Source of the DNA: Methylohalomonas lacus
Lineage (GTDB): Bacteria; Pseudomonadota; Gammaproteobacteria; Methylohalomonadales; Methylohalomonadaceae
NCBI RefSeq assembly: GCF_024808875.1
Contig: NZ_JANUCT010000001.1
Location: 62,001-126,000 of the forward strand
Length of the DNA stretch: 64,000 nucleotides
Direction: 5' to 3'
How positions within the stretch are numbered: position 1 is the first letter of the stretch; each line of letters starts with the position of its first letter. The position numbers were made by a program, and so were the translations under genes. The notes below the pieces were generated by a model. The model saw only the letters and a program-made list of their open reading frames with translations, searched no databases and was not told the DNA's origin. This document shows positions 8,838-17,990 of this stretch, piece by piece.

Positions 8838-9585
8838 GGTATCGGTTGGCGCACACGGGACAACCGCGATCGCGCGGCAGGCGCGCGCTGTGCCACTCCA
8901 TGCGCAACGCATCGAACAGCAGCAGGCGCCCGGTCAGCGGTGTGCCGATGGCCATGATGAGCTTCATCGCCTCGAGTGCCTGAATGCTGCCGACGATGCC
9001 GAGCAGGGGCGCGATCACGCCGTTGGCGGTGCAGGTTTCGGCGACCGCCGCCTCGTCGGTATACAGGCAGCGGTAGCAGGGACTGTCCGGCTGGCGCGGA
9101 TCGAATACGCTGATCTGCGCCTCGAAGCGAATGGCGGCGGCCGAAACCAGCGGCCGGAGGTGCTGCTGGCAGGCACGGTTGATCATGAACCGGGTCTGGA
9201 AGTTGTCGCAGCAGTCGACGACCAGGTCGGCGTCCGCCACGGCCGCGGTCAGCGCCGTCTCGTCGAGTCGCGCGTTGATCGGGGTAACGGCAATCTCCGG
9301 ATTCATGGCGCGCAGCCGTTCGGCGGCGGCCTCGACCTTGGGCCGGCCGATGTCGGCCGTCGCGTAGATGATTTGGCGCTGCAGGTTGGACAGCTCGACG
9401 TCGTCATCGTCGACGATCGTCAGCCGGCCGGCGCCGGCGGCGGCCAGGTACATGGCCGCCGCGGCGCCGAGGCCGCCCATGCCGATGACGAGCAGGTGCG
9501 CCTGGCCGAGTCGCTGCTGGCCGGCGGCGTCGATCTCCGGCAGCATCATCTGGCGGCTGTAGCGCAGCAACTGGTCGTCGTTCAT
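8800..9585 (-). CDS. moeB: HesA/MoeB/ThiF family adenylyltransferase
   Basis: 261 residues. GMGGLGAAAAMYLAAAGAG (residues about 35-53) is the nucleotide-binding loop, DDDDVELSNLQRQ the E1 signature, and CYRCLY with C-terminal CPVCANR supply the two Cys pairs for structural zinc. MoeB adenylates the C-terminus of MoaD. The rhodanese domain of eukaryotic homologues is absent. It sits directly after prmC, as moeB does in many gammaproteobacteria, and overlaps a JAMM protease gene, so its carrier may be a non-MoaD ubiquitin-like protein. Symbol given by position and similarity. Confidence 0.85.
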   Translation of the reverse strand: MNDDQLLRYSRQMMLPEIDAAGQQRLGQAHLLVIGMGGLGAAAAMYLAAAGAGRLTIVDDDDVELSNLQRQIIYATADIGRPKVEAAAERLRAMNPEIAVTPINARLDETALTAAVADADLVVDCCDNFQTRFMINRACQQHLRPLVSAAAIRFEAQISVFDPRQPDSPCYRCLYTDEAAVAETCTANGVIAPLLGIVGSIQALEAMKLIMAIGTPLTGRLLLFDALRMEWHSARLPRDRGCPVCANRYHADHADTAAADR

Positions 9586-9711
9586 GGCGGTGTATTCAAC
9601 TCAAACGTAATCGTCAAATGTAATGGGCCCGGCACACGGGCACTGGAACCGGCATCATCGATCAGCCGCCGGGGTTCTGCAAACGGCGTGGCCGCCGCGC
9701 CAGGCTGCTGT

Positions 9712-10557
9712 TCAGTGATCATGCCGGCCGCCGCTGACGCGCGGCTGGCCGGCGGCGTCATGCCAGCAGTCGATGCGCTCGAAACCGTGCTGTTGCAGCA
9801 GTGTGCTGACGGCGGTGGCCTGGTCGTGGCCGTGTTCCAGCAACAGCCAGCCGCCGGCGTTCAGGTGCCGGCCGGCCGTGGCAATAATCGTGCGCAGATC
9901 GTCGAGACCGTCGCTGCCGGCAGCTAGGGCGCCGCGCGGTTCGAAGCGGACGCCGTCACCGGCCAGCGCCGGATCGCCGGCGGCGACGTAGGGCGGGTTG
10001 GCGACAATCAGGTCGCAGCGCTCGTCGGCCAGCGCCTCTAACCAGTCGCCCTGGCGAAAAACAATATGGCCGCAGTCGTGACGCCGGGCGTTGTCGCGGG
10101 CGACGGCCAGAGCCGCGGCGCTGCTGTCGGTGGCGCTGATGTGCGCGTGCGGACGCTCGCGCGCCAGCGCGATGGCGATAGCACCGCTGCCGGTGCCGAG
10201 ATCGGCGACGCACACGGCCGCTTCGGTCGGCATCAGCGCCAGCGCGCGTTCCACCAGCAGTTCGGTTTCCGGGCGCGGTACCAGGGTCGCTGGCGTGACT
10301 GTCAGGGCCAGCGACCAGAACTCGCGTTCACCGGTCAGGTAGGCGAGCGGCTCACCGTTACTGCGCCGTGCCAGCAGCTGTTCGAAGGCGGCGGCCTGTT
10401 GCGGCTGCAGGCGGCGCTGCGGGTGCGCGTAAAGGCTGCTGCGTGTTTCGCCGAGCACGTGGGCGAGCAACAGCTCGGCGTCGAGCCGCGTCGGCACGCG
10501 GCTGCCGGCGCGCTCAAGCAGTGCACGTATGCTCAGGTCAAGGGTGCTCGTTGTCAT
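9712..10557 (-). CDS. prmC: Peptide chain release factor N5-glutamine methyltransferase
   Basis: 281 residues. SAM loop DLGTGSGAIAIALA and the catalytic NPPYVAAGDP, the signature for glutamine methylation. It modifies the GGQ glutamine of RF1 and RF2. It follows prfA (RF1) by 14 bases, the standard arrangement. Confidence 0.95.
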   Translation of the reverse strand: MTTSTLDLSIRALLERAGSRVPTRLDAELLLAHVLGETRSSLYAHPQRRLQPQQAAAFEQLLARRSNGEPLAYLTGEREFWSLALTVTPATLVPRPETELLVERALALMPTEAAVCVADLGTGSGAIAIALARERPHAHISATDSSAAALAVARDNARRHDCGHIVFRQGDWLEALADERCDLIVANPPYVAAGDPALAGDGVRFEPRGALAAGSDGLDDLRTIIATAGRHLNAGGWLLLEHGHDQATAVSTLLQQHGFERIDCWHDAAGQPRVSGGRHDH

Positions 10558-10571
10558 GACGCCTGTCGCGG

Positions 10572-11672
10572 TCAGCCCTGTTGCTGGCCCAGCGCCGCCA
10601 GCTGATCGGCCTGGTATTCGCTGATGAGCGGGTCGATGATGCTGTCGAGATCGCCCTGTATGAAGTTTTCCAGCTTGTACAGAGTCAGGTTGATGCGGTG
10701 GTCGGTGATGCGGCCCTGGGGAAAATTGTAGGTGCGGATACGCTCCGAGCGATCACCGCTGCCGACCAGTAGGCGGCGCGCCTCCGACTGTTCGTTGAGT
10801 TGCTTGTCACGTTCGGCGTTGAACAGCTTGGCGTGCAGGAAGCTCATCGCCTGGGCGCGGTTTTTGTGCTGCGAGCGTTCCGACTGGCTTTCCACGACGA
10901 TGCCGGAGGGCAGGTGCGTGATGCGAATGGCCGAATCGGTCTTGTTGACGTGCTGGCCGCCGGCGCCGGAGGCGCGGAAGGTATCGATGCGCAGGTCGCT
11001 CGGGTTGATTTCAATATCTTCCTCGTCGACCGATTCGACTTCCGGCAGCACCGCCACCGTGCAGGCCGAGGTGTGAATGCGGCCCTGTGACTCGGTAGCC
11101 GGTACCCGCTGCACACGGTGGGCACCGGACTCGAACTTCAGCCGTGAATAGGCGCCCTGGCCGATGATGCGGATGATGATTTCCTTGTAGCCGCCGGCCT
11201 CGCTCTCGGCCGAACTGATGATTTCCGTCTGCCAGCCGCGCTGTTCGGCGTATTGCAGGTACATGCGCGCCAGATCGCCGGCGAACAGTGCCGCCTCGTC
11301 ACCGCCGGTGCCGGCGCGGATTTCCAGGAATACGTTGCCGTCGTCGGCCGGGTCGCGCGGCAACAGCAGTATCTTGAGCTCGTTTTCCAGTTCTTCCGCC
11401 CGGGTCTCGGCGGTTTCGAGCTCGTCCGCGGCCATGCTGCGAATCTCGCGATCCGGATCCGCGGCCATCTCGCGGGCCGACTCGATCGCCGCCAGGGTAT
11501 CGTGGTAGCGCTGGTAACAGCCGACGATTGGCTTGATGCCGGCGTATTCGCGCGACAGTTCACGGAAGCGGTTCTGGTCGGCGAGCACGTCCGGTTCGGC
11601 CAGCAGGCCCTCGATTTCCTGCAGGCGTTCGCTGAGGTGTTCGAGCTTGGTGTGAAGACTGTCCTGGAGCAT
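10572..11672 (-). CDS. prfA: Peptide chain release factor 1
   Basis: 366 residues, normal length. [13 protein letters not shown] holds the GGQ loop that triggers peptidyl-tRNA hydrolysis; the anticodon-like region [18 protein letters not shown] precedes it. Reads UAA and UAG. Part of hemA-prfA-prmC, transcribed leftward; about 97 bases separate it from hemA. Confidence 0.96.
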   Translation of the reverse strand: MLQDSLHTKLEHLSERLQEIEGLLAEPDVLADQNRFRELSREYAGIKPIVGCYQRYHDTLAAIESAREMAADPDREIRSMAADELETAETRAEELENELKILLLPRDPADDGNVFLEIRAGTGGDEAALFAGDLARMYLQYAEQRGWQTEIISSAESEAGGYKEIIIRIIGQGAYSRLKFESGAHRVQRVPATESQGRIHTSACTVAVLPEVESVDEEDIEINPSDLRIDTFRASGAGGQHVNKTDSAIRITHLPSGIVVESQSERSQHKNRAQAMSFLHAKLFNAERDKQLNEQSEARRLLVGSGDRSERIRTYNFPQGRITDHRINLTLYKLENFIQGDLDSIIDPLISEYQADQLAALGQQQG

Positions 11673-11769
11673 GAATTTCGGGCCTGTAATGAATGCGTAT
11701 GGCTTATAGGGAAAACGCGGCTTAACAGAGAAACGTGCCGGGGGCGGTGCCTGACAACAGGCAACCGTG

Positions 11770-13035
11770 CTAACGCTGCTTGTGGTTCTTCAGGTCGTAG
11801 AGTTCCTGCACGGCCTGCAGCAGATCGTCGCGGCCGCGGGCGCTGGCGTCGCGCAGCTGGGTGGTGGGCAGGTGCAGCAGCTTGTTGGTCAGCGCGCGCG
11901 TGACCTCGTTCAGCAGGCGTTCGGGATCTGCGCCCTGGCTGAGCTTGCGCCGCGCATTGTCGACCGCTTCCTGCTGCACCATCCACGCCTGGCCGCGCAG
12001 GGCGCGGATCGTGCTGACCGCATCGCGCGACAGCATCCAGTCCATGAAGGTGATGACCTGGTCGTTGATGATCTCCTCGGCCTCCAGTGCGGCCTCGTGA
12101 CGGTTGCGCAGGTTTTCCTCGATGACTTCGCGCAGGTCGTCCACGGAATACAGGTAGACGTCGTTGAGATCGCCGACGGCCGGATCGATGTCACGCGGCA
12201 CCGCCATGTCGACGATGAACACCGGCCGGTGCTTGCGGGTCTGGATGGCGGCCTGCATCTGTGCCAGGTCGATGAGCGGCATGGGGCTGGAGGTGGAGCC
12301 GATAATGATGTCGGCCTCGGCCAGATGCTGCGGCAGATCGGTGAGGCTGATGGCGTAGCCACTGTAATCGGCGGCCAGATCCTGGGCACGCGCCAGGTTG
12401 CGGTTGGCGACCACCAGGCGACCAAGACCGTTCTTGTGCAGGTGGCGGGCGGTCAGTTCGATGGTTTCGCCGGCGCCGAGCAGCAGGGCGGTGTAGCCGC
12501 GCAGGTCGCCGAAAATGTGCTGCGCCAGACGCACCGCGGCGAAGGCTACCGATACCGGGTGGTGGCCGACCGCGGTGCGTGAGCGAACTTCCTTGGCCAC
12601 CGAAAAGCTGTGCTGGAACAGGCGATTGAGCAGGTTGCCGATGGCGCCGGCCTGCAGGGCGGTGTCGTAGGCGGACTTCATCTGGCCCAGCACCTGGGGT
12701 TCGCCGACGACCATGGAATCGAGGCCGCTGGCGACACGCATCATGTGCTTGACCGCGCTGGCGTTCGGATGGCTGTACAGGTGCGGCCGGATCTGTTGAT
12801 CCGGCAACTGGTGATAGCTCTGGAACCAGTCGACCACCGCGGCCGGATCACCATCGCCCAGTGCGCAGTAGACCTCGGTACGGTTGCAGGTCGACAGGAT
12901 CGCCGCTTCCTCGGCGCCGCTGGCCGCACGCAGCCCGGCCAGTGCTTCGGGCACGGCTTCGGGACCGATGTTGACGCGCTCGCGCAGCGCCACCGGTGCG
13001 GTATTGTGATTCAGGCCAACGGCAAGGAGAGACAT
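11770..13035 (-). CDS. hemA: Glutamyl-tRNA reductase
   Basis: 421 residues from ATG 13035 ([21 protein letters not shown]); a longer frame to 13119 has an unrelated N-terminus and is not used. The catalytic cysteine is in STCNRTEVY, and [13 protein letters not shown] is the NADPH-binding segment. It makes glutamate-1-semialdehyde, the first committed step of haem synthesis by the C5 route. It is divergent from the TPR lipoprotein gene, with a shared 210-base promoter region. Confidence 0.96.
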   Translation of the reverse strand: MSLLAVGLNHNTAPVALRERVNIGPEAVPEALAGLRAASGAEEAAILSTCNRTEVYCALGDGDPAAVVDWFQSYHQLPDQQIRPHLYSHPNASAVKHMMRVASGLDSMVVGEPQVLGQMKSAYDTALQAGAIGNLLNRLFQHSFSVAKEVRSRTAVGHHPVSVAFAAVRLAQHIFGDLRGYTALLLGAGETIELTARHLHKNGLGRLVVANRNLARAQDLAADYSGYAISLTDLPQHLAEADIIIGSTSSPMPLIDLAQMQAAIQTRKHRPVFIVDMAVPRDIDPAVGDLNDVYLYSVDDLREVIEENLRNRHEAALEAEEIINDQVITFMDWMLSRDAVSTIRALRGQAWMVQQEAVDNARRKLSQGADPERLLNEVTRALTNKLLHLPTTQLRDASARGRDDLLQAVQELYDLKNHKQR

Positions 13036-13247
13036 CAGGTCAGGATCCTGTCTGGACAACTGAAATTTTCGGTGATGACAACATTTTATACAAGTTGTCC
13101 CGATAACGTCCCGGAACACGCGCGCCGGGTGACGGTCTGCTGTTAGGCTCGATTATATATTTCCGGCCACCATGACTGATACGGTTGGCGGCCAAGTGTG
13201 TAAAATCGTGTCGTGCGCGAACTGTAATCAGGACAAGACTGCAAGTT

Positions 13248-15002
13248 ATGAACGTTATCAAGCACCGCCACTTCCTGCGTTGTTGCGGGCCCGCTGCCGC
13301 CCTGTTCCTGGCCACGGGCTGCGCCCTGCAGCCGGCGGAGAAGGCCGCCGAAGCGCCTCCCAGTGAACTGGATGGCATGTCGGTGCGTACGGCGGCAGCC
13401 AGCGACAGACCCGTTCAGGGGCTGGATTCGGAGACCCTTTACAAGTTGCTGGTGGCCGAGATCGCCGGTCAGCGCGAAAAGCTCGACCTGGCGGTAGAAA
13501 ACTACCGCGACATTGCCCGCAGCAGCCGTGACCCGGCCGTCATCGAGCGCGCCATCCGCATCGCCGTCTATGCGCGTGACGATGCCGCCGCCGCCGATAT
13601 CGCCGAACTCTGGCTGGAGGTCGAGCCGGACAACAGCGATGCCCATCAGGTCCTGGCCGCCGTCGCCATTCGCGCCGGCGATGTCGACAGTGCCGTCGCG
13701 CACCTCGAGGCGATTCTCAATTCAGGCAGTGGCGCGCCGGGCCAGAAGCTGTGGCTGATCGCGAACATGCTCAGCCGCGAGGACAATCGCGAAACCACCC
13801 TGGCCGTCATGGAGCGGCTGGTGGCCGACTACCGCGATAATCCGGATGCGCTGTTCGCCTATGCCCACCTGGCCGTGCGCGTCAACGATCTGGAACGCGC
13901 CGAAAGCCTGCTGGCGCAGTTGCTCGAACTGCAGCCGGACAACCTTAACGCGGCCATGAACTACATCTCGGTGCTGCAGAAAAGCGGCGAGAAGCAGCGC
14001 GCGATCGAGTGGTTTGAAGAGAATCTGGACAGCTACGAGGATAACTTCAACCTGCACCTGATGTACGCCCGGCTGCTGACCGATGCGCAACGCTTCGCGG
14101 CCGCGCGCGAGGAATTTCAGGCATTGCTGGAGAAAGCGCCGGAAAATGTCGACGTGCTCTACGCACTTGGACTGCTGTCGCTGCAATCGGATCGACTGGC
14201 CGATGCCGAGGAGCATTTCCGCCAGTTGGTCGAGATCGGCCAGCGCAAGCCGGAAGCGCGCTACTATCTCGGCCGCATTGCCGAACAACGCGGCGATCTG
14301 GATGAAGCCGCCGGTTATTACGACGACGTCGACAGCGGTGACAATGCCATCGACGCGAAGATTCGCTCGGCGCTGATTGAACACAAGCAGGGCCGGGTTG
14401 CGGCAGCGCTGGCCCGGCTCAATGCCATTGACGCCAGCGGCGAACGTGAACGCGTGCTGCTGGCGCAGGCCGAAGCCGAAATCTTCATGCAGGAAAAGCG
14501 CTACGACGAGGCACTGGCGGTTTACAACGAAGCGCTGGAAAAGGATGCCGGCAACACCGATCTGCTCTACGGCCGGGCCATGCTGGCCGAGAAAATGGAC
14601 AAGCTCGAACTGCTGGAGCGCGACCTGCGCGCCATCATCGAGCAGGACCCGGACCACGCCCAGGCACTGAACGCGCTCGGCTACACGCTCGCCGATCGCA
14701 CCGACCGGCTCGAGGAGGCGCGCGAGCTGATCGAGCGGGCACTGGAAATCAGTCCGAACGACTTCTACATCGTCGACAGCATGGGCTGGGTGCTGTACCG
14801 CATGGGCAAGCTGGACGCGGCCGAGCGCTATCTGCGCCGGGCGCTGGAATTGCGTAACGACCCGGAAGTGGCCGCACATCTCGGCGAGGTGCTGTGGGTC
14901 AAGGGGGAACGCGATGCCGCGCGCGAGGTCTGGGAAACCGCACTGCAGTCGACGCCCGATGACGAGCGGCTGCAGGATGTCATCCAGCGTTTCAATCCGT
15001 GA
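13248..15002 (+). CDS. TPR-repeat outer-membrane lipoprotein
   Basis: 584 residues from ATG 13248. Signal MNVIKHRHFLRCCGPAAALF then ATGCALQ, a lipobox. At least ten TPR-like helix pairs follow (for example LLYGRAMLAEKMDKLELLERD and DSMGWVLYRMGKLDAAERYL). Orthologues upstream of lolB are widespread in gammaproteobacteria (the PA4667 type). The last codons TTC AAT CCG TGA form the left 12-bp repeat of an integrated element; without the element, the TGA would overlap the lolB start, so this gene and lolB were originally an operon. Confidence 0.9.
   Translation: MNVIKHRHFLRCCGPAAALFLATGCALQPAEKAAEAPPSELDGMSVRTAAASDRPVQGLDSETLYKLLVAEIAGQREKLDLAVENYRDIARSSRDPAVIERAIRIAVYARDDAAAADIAELWLEVEPDNSDAHQVLAAVAIRAGDVDSAVAHLEAILNSGSGAPGQKLWLIANMLSREDNRETTLAVMERLVADYRDNPDALFAYAHLAVRVNDLERAESLLAQLLELQPDNLNAAMNYISVLQKSGEKQRAIEWFEENLDSYEDNFNLHLMYARLLTDAQRFAAAREEFQALLEKAPENVDVLYALGLLSLQSDRLADAEEHFRQLVEIGQRKPEARYYLGRIAEQRGDLDEAAGYYDDVDSGDNAIDAKIRSALIEHKQGRVAAALARLNAIDASGERERVLLAQAEAEIFMQEKRYDEALAVYNEALEKDAGNTDLLYGRAMLAEKMDKLELLERDLRAIIEQDPDHAQALNALGYTLADRTDRLEEARELIERALEISPNDFYIVDSMGWVLYRMGKLDAAERYLRRALELRNDPEVAAHLGEVLWVKGERDAAREVWETALQSTPDDERLQDVIQRFNP
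14991..15002 (+). repeat. Left attachment site core (attL)
   Basis: TTCAATCCGTGA, identical to 30717-30728. It contains the last three sense codons and stop of the TPR gene. The integrase gene starts 168 bases to its right. Confidence 0.85.
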
Positions 15003-15122
15003 ATCTCAATATATGTCCCTGCCGTTCCGGGCGATTCCAGACGCAGTAAAAATGTCCTGCAATAACAGTTAGTTATTGTCCTTAACGTTCCTGTACAGTC
15101 CAGCCAAAGCCGGTATACTGTG

Positions 15123-15141
15123 TGTAGCTACATAAGTAGCT
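15123..15141 (+). repeat. Subterminal repeat, left copy (candidate integrase arm site)
   Basis: TGTAGCTACATAAGTAGCT matches TGTAGCTACACGAGTAGCT at 30639-30657 in 17 of 19 positions, same orientation. Each contains the palindrome GTAGCTAC. The left copy lies 28 bases before the integrase ATG and beside a TATACT box, so binding here could also control int. Confidence 0.55.
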
Positions 15142-15169
15142 TCCTGAACCAGCTACACAGGCGCCGACT

Positions 15170-16399
15170 ATGGGCAAACTCTCAGATACTCGCCTCAGAG
15201 CCATTGTGAAGGCCGGCAAACCGGTTGCCGGCGTTGCCGATGGTGACGGCCTCACCTTCACGCTGTCAGCCAAAGGCACGGCCTCATGGGTGCTCCGGTA
15301 CCGTTTCGGGGGCCGCCAGAAGGAAATGACCCTCGGGCGATATCCCGACATGACGCTCAAGATGGCTCGTGAGGAAGCCAGCAAGGCCCGGGTGAGAATT
15401 GCCGCCGGGACCGACGTCGGCAAGGAAAAGCAGATACAGAAGGCATCCCACCGGACCGCGGGGACAGTGAAAGATCTCTGCGACGAGTTCATGCGCCGGG
15501 TCGTAGAGAAGGAGCGGAAACGGCCTGAATACGCCAGGCGGATGCTGAAGAAGGATGTTATCCCCACTCTCGGTAAGTATTCCGCCCGGGAGGTAACAGA
15601 CCGGCAGATCATCAATCTGCTGGATCGGATCGTTGACCGCGGCTCACCTACCCAGGCCAACCACGCCCTGCGGCTACTCAAGCAGTTGTTCCGCTACGGG
15701 GTCAGCCGCCGGTATCTGGACAAAAACCCCTGTGCGGAGATCACGGCGGCCGCTGCCGGCGGCAAGGAAAAGGCCAGGACCCGCGCCCTGTCCAAGGATG
15801 AGCTGGGCAAATTCCTTAAGGCATTGAATGAGACCGACATACACGCCGCCGACCGCCTAGCGCTGAAAATCATTCTGGCTACCTGTGTCCGCGTCGGCGA
15901 GATGGTTAAGGCAGAGTGGTCAGATATCGACCTCGAAAACGGGGTCTGGCATATCCCTGCCGAGCATACAAAGACAGGCGAAGCCATCGATATCCCCCTG
16001 GTGCCGAAGGTGATCGAGTGGTTTGAAGCCTTGAAGCCATACGCTGGAGAGAGTCTTTATGTGCTGCCAGCACGGCGGCGACGCAACAAGACACACCTCA
16101 AGGAACAGACGTTGCGGGCCACTCTCAGAAAGGCAGACGGGGCGCTGCCCTATTTTACGATTCACGATCTGCGCAGGACCGCTCGCACCCATCTAGCTGC
16201 GCTTGGTATCAGCCGCGACGTGGCTGAACGCTGCCTGAACCACAAGATTGAGGGCCTCGATCGGGTTTATAACCAGCACGATTATTTCGACGAGCGGCGA
16301 CAAGCCCTCGAGCTTTATACAAGCCTGCTGCAGGCTTTGGAAAGTGGGCAGGCATTCAATGTGGTTTCGTTGGCCCAGGGACAGTCAGCGTCTGCCTAA
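15170..16399 (+). CDS. int: Tyrosine recombinase / P4-type integrase
   Basis: 409 residues. N-terminal DUF4102 domain (LTFTLSAKGTASWVLRYRFGGRQKEMTLGRYPDM), a middle SAM-like core-binding domain, then the catalytic domain with Arg in TCVRVGEM, HDLRRTARTH (His and Arg), the NHKI histidine position and the nucleophile Tyr in VYNQHDYFDERR. The catalytic set is complete. Such integrases usually target tRNA 3' ends; here the core is the overlap of two protein genes. It drives integration and excision of the island. Confidence 0.96.
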   Translation: MGKLSDTRLRAIVKAGKPVAGVADGDGLTFTLSAKGTASWVLRYRFGGRQKEMTLGRYPDMTLKMAREEASKARVRIAAGTDVGKEKQIQKASHRTAGTVKDLCDEFMRRVVEKERKRPEYARRMLKKDVIPTLGKYSAREVTDRQIINLLDRIVDRGSPTQANHALRLLKQLFRYGVSRRYLDKNPCAEITAAAAGGKEKARTRALSKDELGKFLKALNETDIHAADRLALKIILATCVRVGEMVKAEWSDIDLENGVWHIPAEHTKTGEAIDIPLVPKVIEWFEALKPYAGESLYVLPARRRRNKTHLKEQTLRATLRKADGALPYFTIHDLRRTARTHLAALGISRDVAERCLNHKIEGLDRVYNQHDYFDERRQALELYTSLLQALESGQAFNVVSLAQGQSASA

Positions 16400-16425
16400 T
16401 TTAAGTATTAGTAGCGGATAATTGC

Positions 16426-17445
16426 ATGACAAATAAACAAAGAAAAACCACCAAAGCCTCAGAGGCAGTCTCGATGTTTGATGAGTTCTGGGCAGCGCTG
16501 CCTACAGATAGACAAGCTAATAGAGCTAAAGCCAAAGATATATGGAATACAAATAGTCTTGACGATGAGCGGGATCTTATAATTAGCGATGTTAAAAAGC
16601 GTGTAAAGGCGGGTTATATACCATTTCCTTGCAGCTATCTTCGCCAGCGGCTATGGGATGAAGGACACCAAGAAAATTTAGACAAAGAGGTTGATGAATT
16701 AAGAAATGTTAACGATATAGAAGATCCGTGGAGTCATATAGAAAAAGGCCCTGATGAATATTTATTGGAACAAGTGAAAGCTGCGAAGGGTGGGGATAAG
16801 TCTGCATTAGAATTAATTTTAACAATATTTCGTGAAGCAAATATTGGCGATCCTGAATGCTCCCAGATAGTAGTTGACTTTATACAGGATTCAATTGGTA
16901 AATTTCTTGACAGAAACGTCGAGTCATTAGACCGGGCATTTAATTTGACTCGGGATAAGACAGGCTCCACCTCCACCCAGTCTACAGTCGATGTTCTGCG
17001 TGATTCCTATGCCGCTACGGTAATTTTAAAAATCTTAAGTGGAAAAAAGTCAGCGCTTAATGATGGTTCTGAAGAGAAGACAAATATTGAAGCAATGTTT
17101 AAAGAGGTCGCCAAGGAAAAGAATGTATCATTTTCTACTGTTAAGAATGCTTATTATGATTTTCAAAAAAAACATCCCTCTCTTTTTCATGGGGCCGAGC
17201 GTAACGAGCGTAAAGAGTTAATAACTCGCCTTGATACAGAAAATGAAGAAATTAAGCCTGAGCCAAAGAATATAACCAGAAAGGAACTATGTGCGCTGGC
17301 TGACGCCCCATCGTGCTACCGGCTAACACCATGTCGAGGGATAAGTAACATATGGTTGCCCCCACAATTGGCGATTAATAAATCCGAAACTGATAAGAAG
17401 GGCAAAGTAGAGACAAAAACAGCTTTTCTAACTATTTACGGCTAA
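16426..17445 (+). CDS. Unknown island protein with FDEFW motif, 339 residues
   Basis: AT-rich compared with its neighbours. Residues 18-33 read MFDEFWAALPTDRQAN, closely resembling RFDEFWSAYPRKRSKG in the C-terminal part of the loader-like protein at 17990. In phage replication proteins this motif lies beside regions contacting DNA or helicase. The next part (YIPFPCSYLRQRLWDEG) also parallels YPATWLNACGWEDE in that protein. The C-terminal 200 residues are helical and charged, with no recognised domain. It starts 26 bases after the integrase. Replication or DNA-binding role is inference only. Confidence 0.65.
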   Translation: MTNKQRKTTKASEAVSMFDEFWAALPTDRQANRAKAKDIWNTNSLDDERDLIISDVKKRVKAGYIPFPCSYLRQRLWDEGHQENLDKEVDELRNVNDIEDPWSHIEKGPDEYLLEQVKAAKGGDKSALELILTIFREANIGDPECSQIVVDFIQDSIGKFLDRNVESLDRAFNLTRDKTGSTSTQSTVDVLRDSYAATVILKILSGKKSALNDGSEEKTNIEAMFKEVAKEKNVSFSTVKNAYYDFQKKHPSLFHGAERNERKELITRLDTENEEIKPEPKNITRKELCALADAPSCYRLTPCRGISNIWLPPQLAINKSETDKKGKVETKTAFLTIYG

Positions 17446-17527
17446 TTATTTAGAAAGGAAAATCAATGACTTAAGTATTTTTCCCGCCTATAGTCCTTCC
17501 CAGATTCAATCGGAAGGATGTCGCAGA

Positions 17528-17728
17528 ATGGCAAGCGAAAGATTAATACGGCGGCCGGAGGTCTTGAAGATCACCGGACTGTCTCGTTCCTCGCTCTACG
17601 AGCGTATCTCAGAAGGGGCTTTCCCGTCCCCAATACGCATCGGCCCAAATCGAGTTGCATGGATAGCGAGCGAAGTCGACCAGTGGGTACAAGACCGCAT
17701 TCAAGAGTCTCGGTCTGACGCTGCATGA
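17528..17728 (+). CDS. alpA: AlpA family transcriptional regulator
   Basis: 66 residues. LIRRPEVLKITGLSRSSLYERISEGAFPSPIRIG is the AlpA/MerR-like helix-turn-helix, followed by VAWIASEVDQWVQDRI, the family's C-terminal signature. AlpA activates integrase or excision genes in P4-like elements. GGAAGGA lies upstream of ATG. Its stop overlaps the ATG of the next small gene (ATGA), so it heads a translationally coupled chain to 20 kb. Confidence 0.92.
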   Translation: MASERLIRRPEVLKITGLSRSSLYERISEGAFPSPIRIGPNRVAWIASEVDQWVQDRIQESRSDAA

Positions 17729-17898
17729 CGGCTCGTATTATCCCTCTTAATCGGCACGGCCGAAGTGCACCGTGCAATGCCCGGTGCATCCAGTGCCGCG
17801 ACACAAAACGTGAGCTAGACCACCGTGGGTTATGCCCCAAATGCGTCAATTGGGACAAGAAGGTCAGTGTCCTAGAGCAGCTGCGGGAGTGCCACTAA
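17725..17898 (+). CDS. Small zinc-ribbon-like protein, 57 residues
   Basis: Starts MTARIIPLNRHGRSAPCNAR and carries CxxxCxxC (residues 17-24) and a later CPKC, a likely four-cysteine zinc ribbon. Its ATG overlaps the alpA stop and its TAA overlaps the next ATG (TAATG). Small zinc-finger proteins of this kind are common next to phage replication genes. Function unknown. Confidence 0.65.
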   Translation: MTARIIPLNRHGRSAPCNARCIQCRDTKRELDHRGLCPKCVNWDKKVSVLEQLRECH

Positions 17899-17990
17899 TG
17901 TTCGGAAAGATCCTCGACAGCATGTATGACGGTACCCTGGTCGAGGACTGTCGTGCCCTTATCGCTTTCCAAGAGATGAGGGGGAGATAA
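17898..17990 (+). CDS. Micro-ORF, 30 residues
   Basis: Reads MFGKILDSMYDGTLVEDCRA and ends MRGR, with TAATG overlaps at both ends and a GAGGGGGAG purine run just before the next start. The exact tiling suggests that it is at least translated as a coupling device for the loader gene. No domain is visible. Confidence 0.45.
   Translation: MFGKILDSMYDGTLVEDCRALIAFQEMRGR

Noticed and set aside
8725-9927. 400-codon plus-strand open frame opposite moeB and prmC
   Set aside because: Crosses two well-supported genes on the other strand and an intergenic gap.
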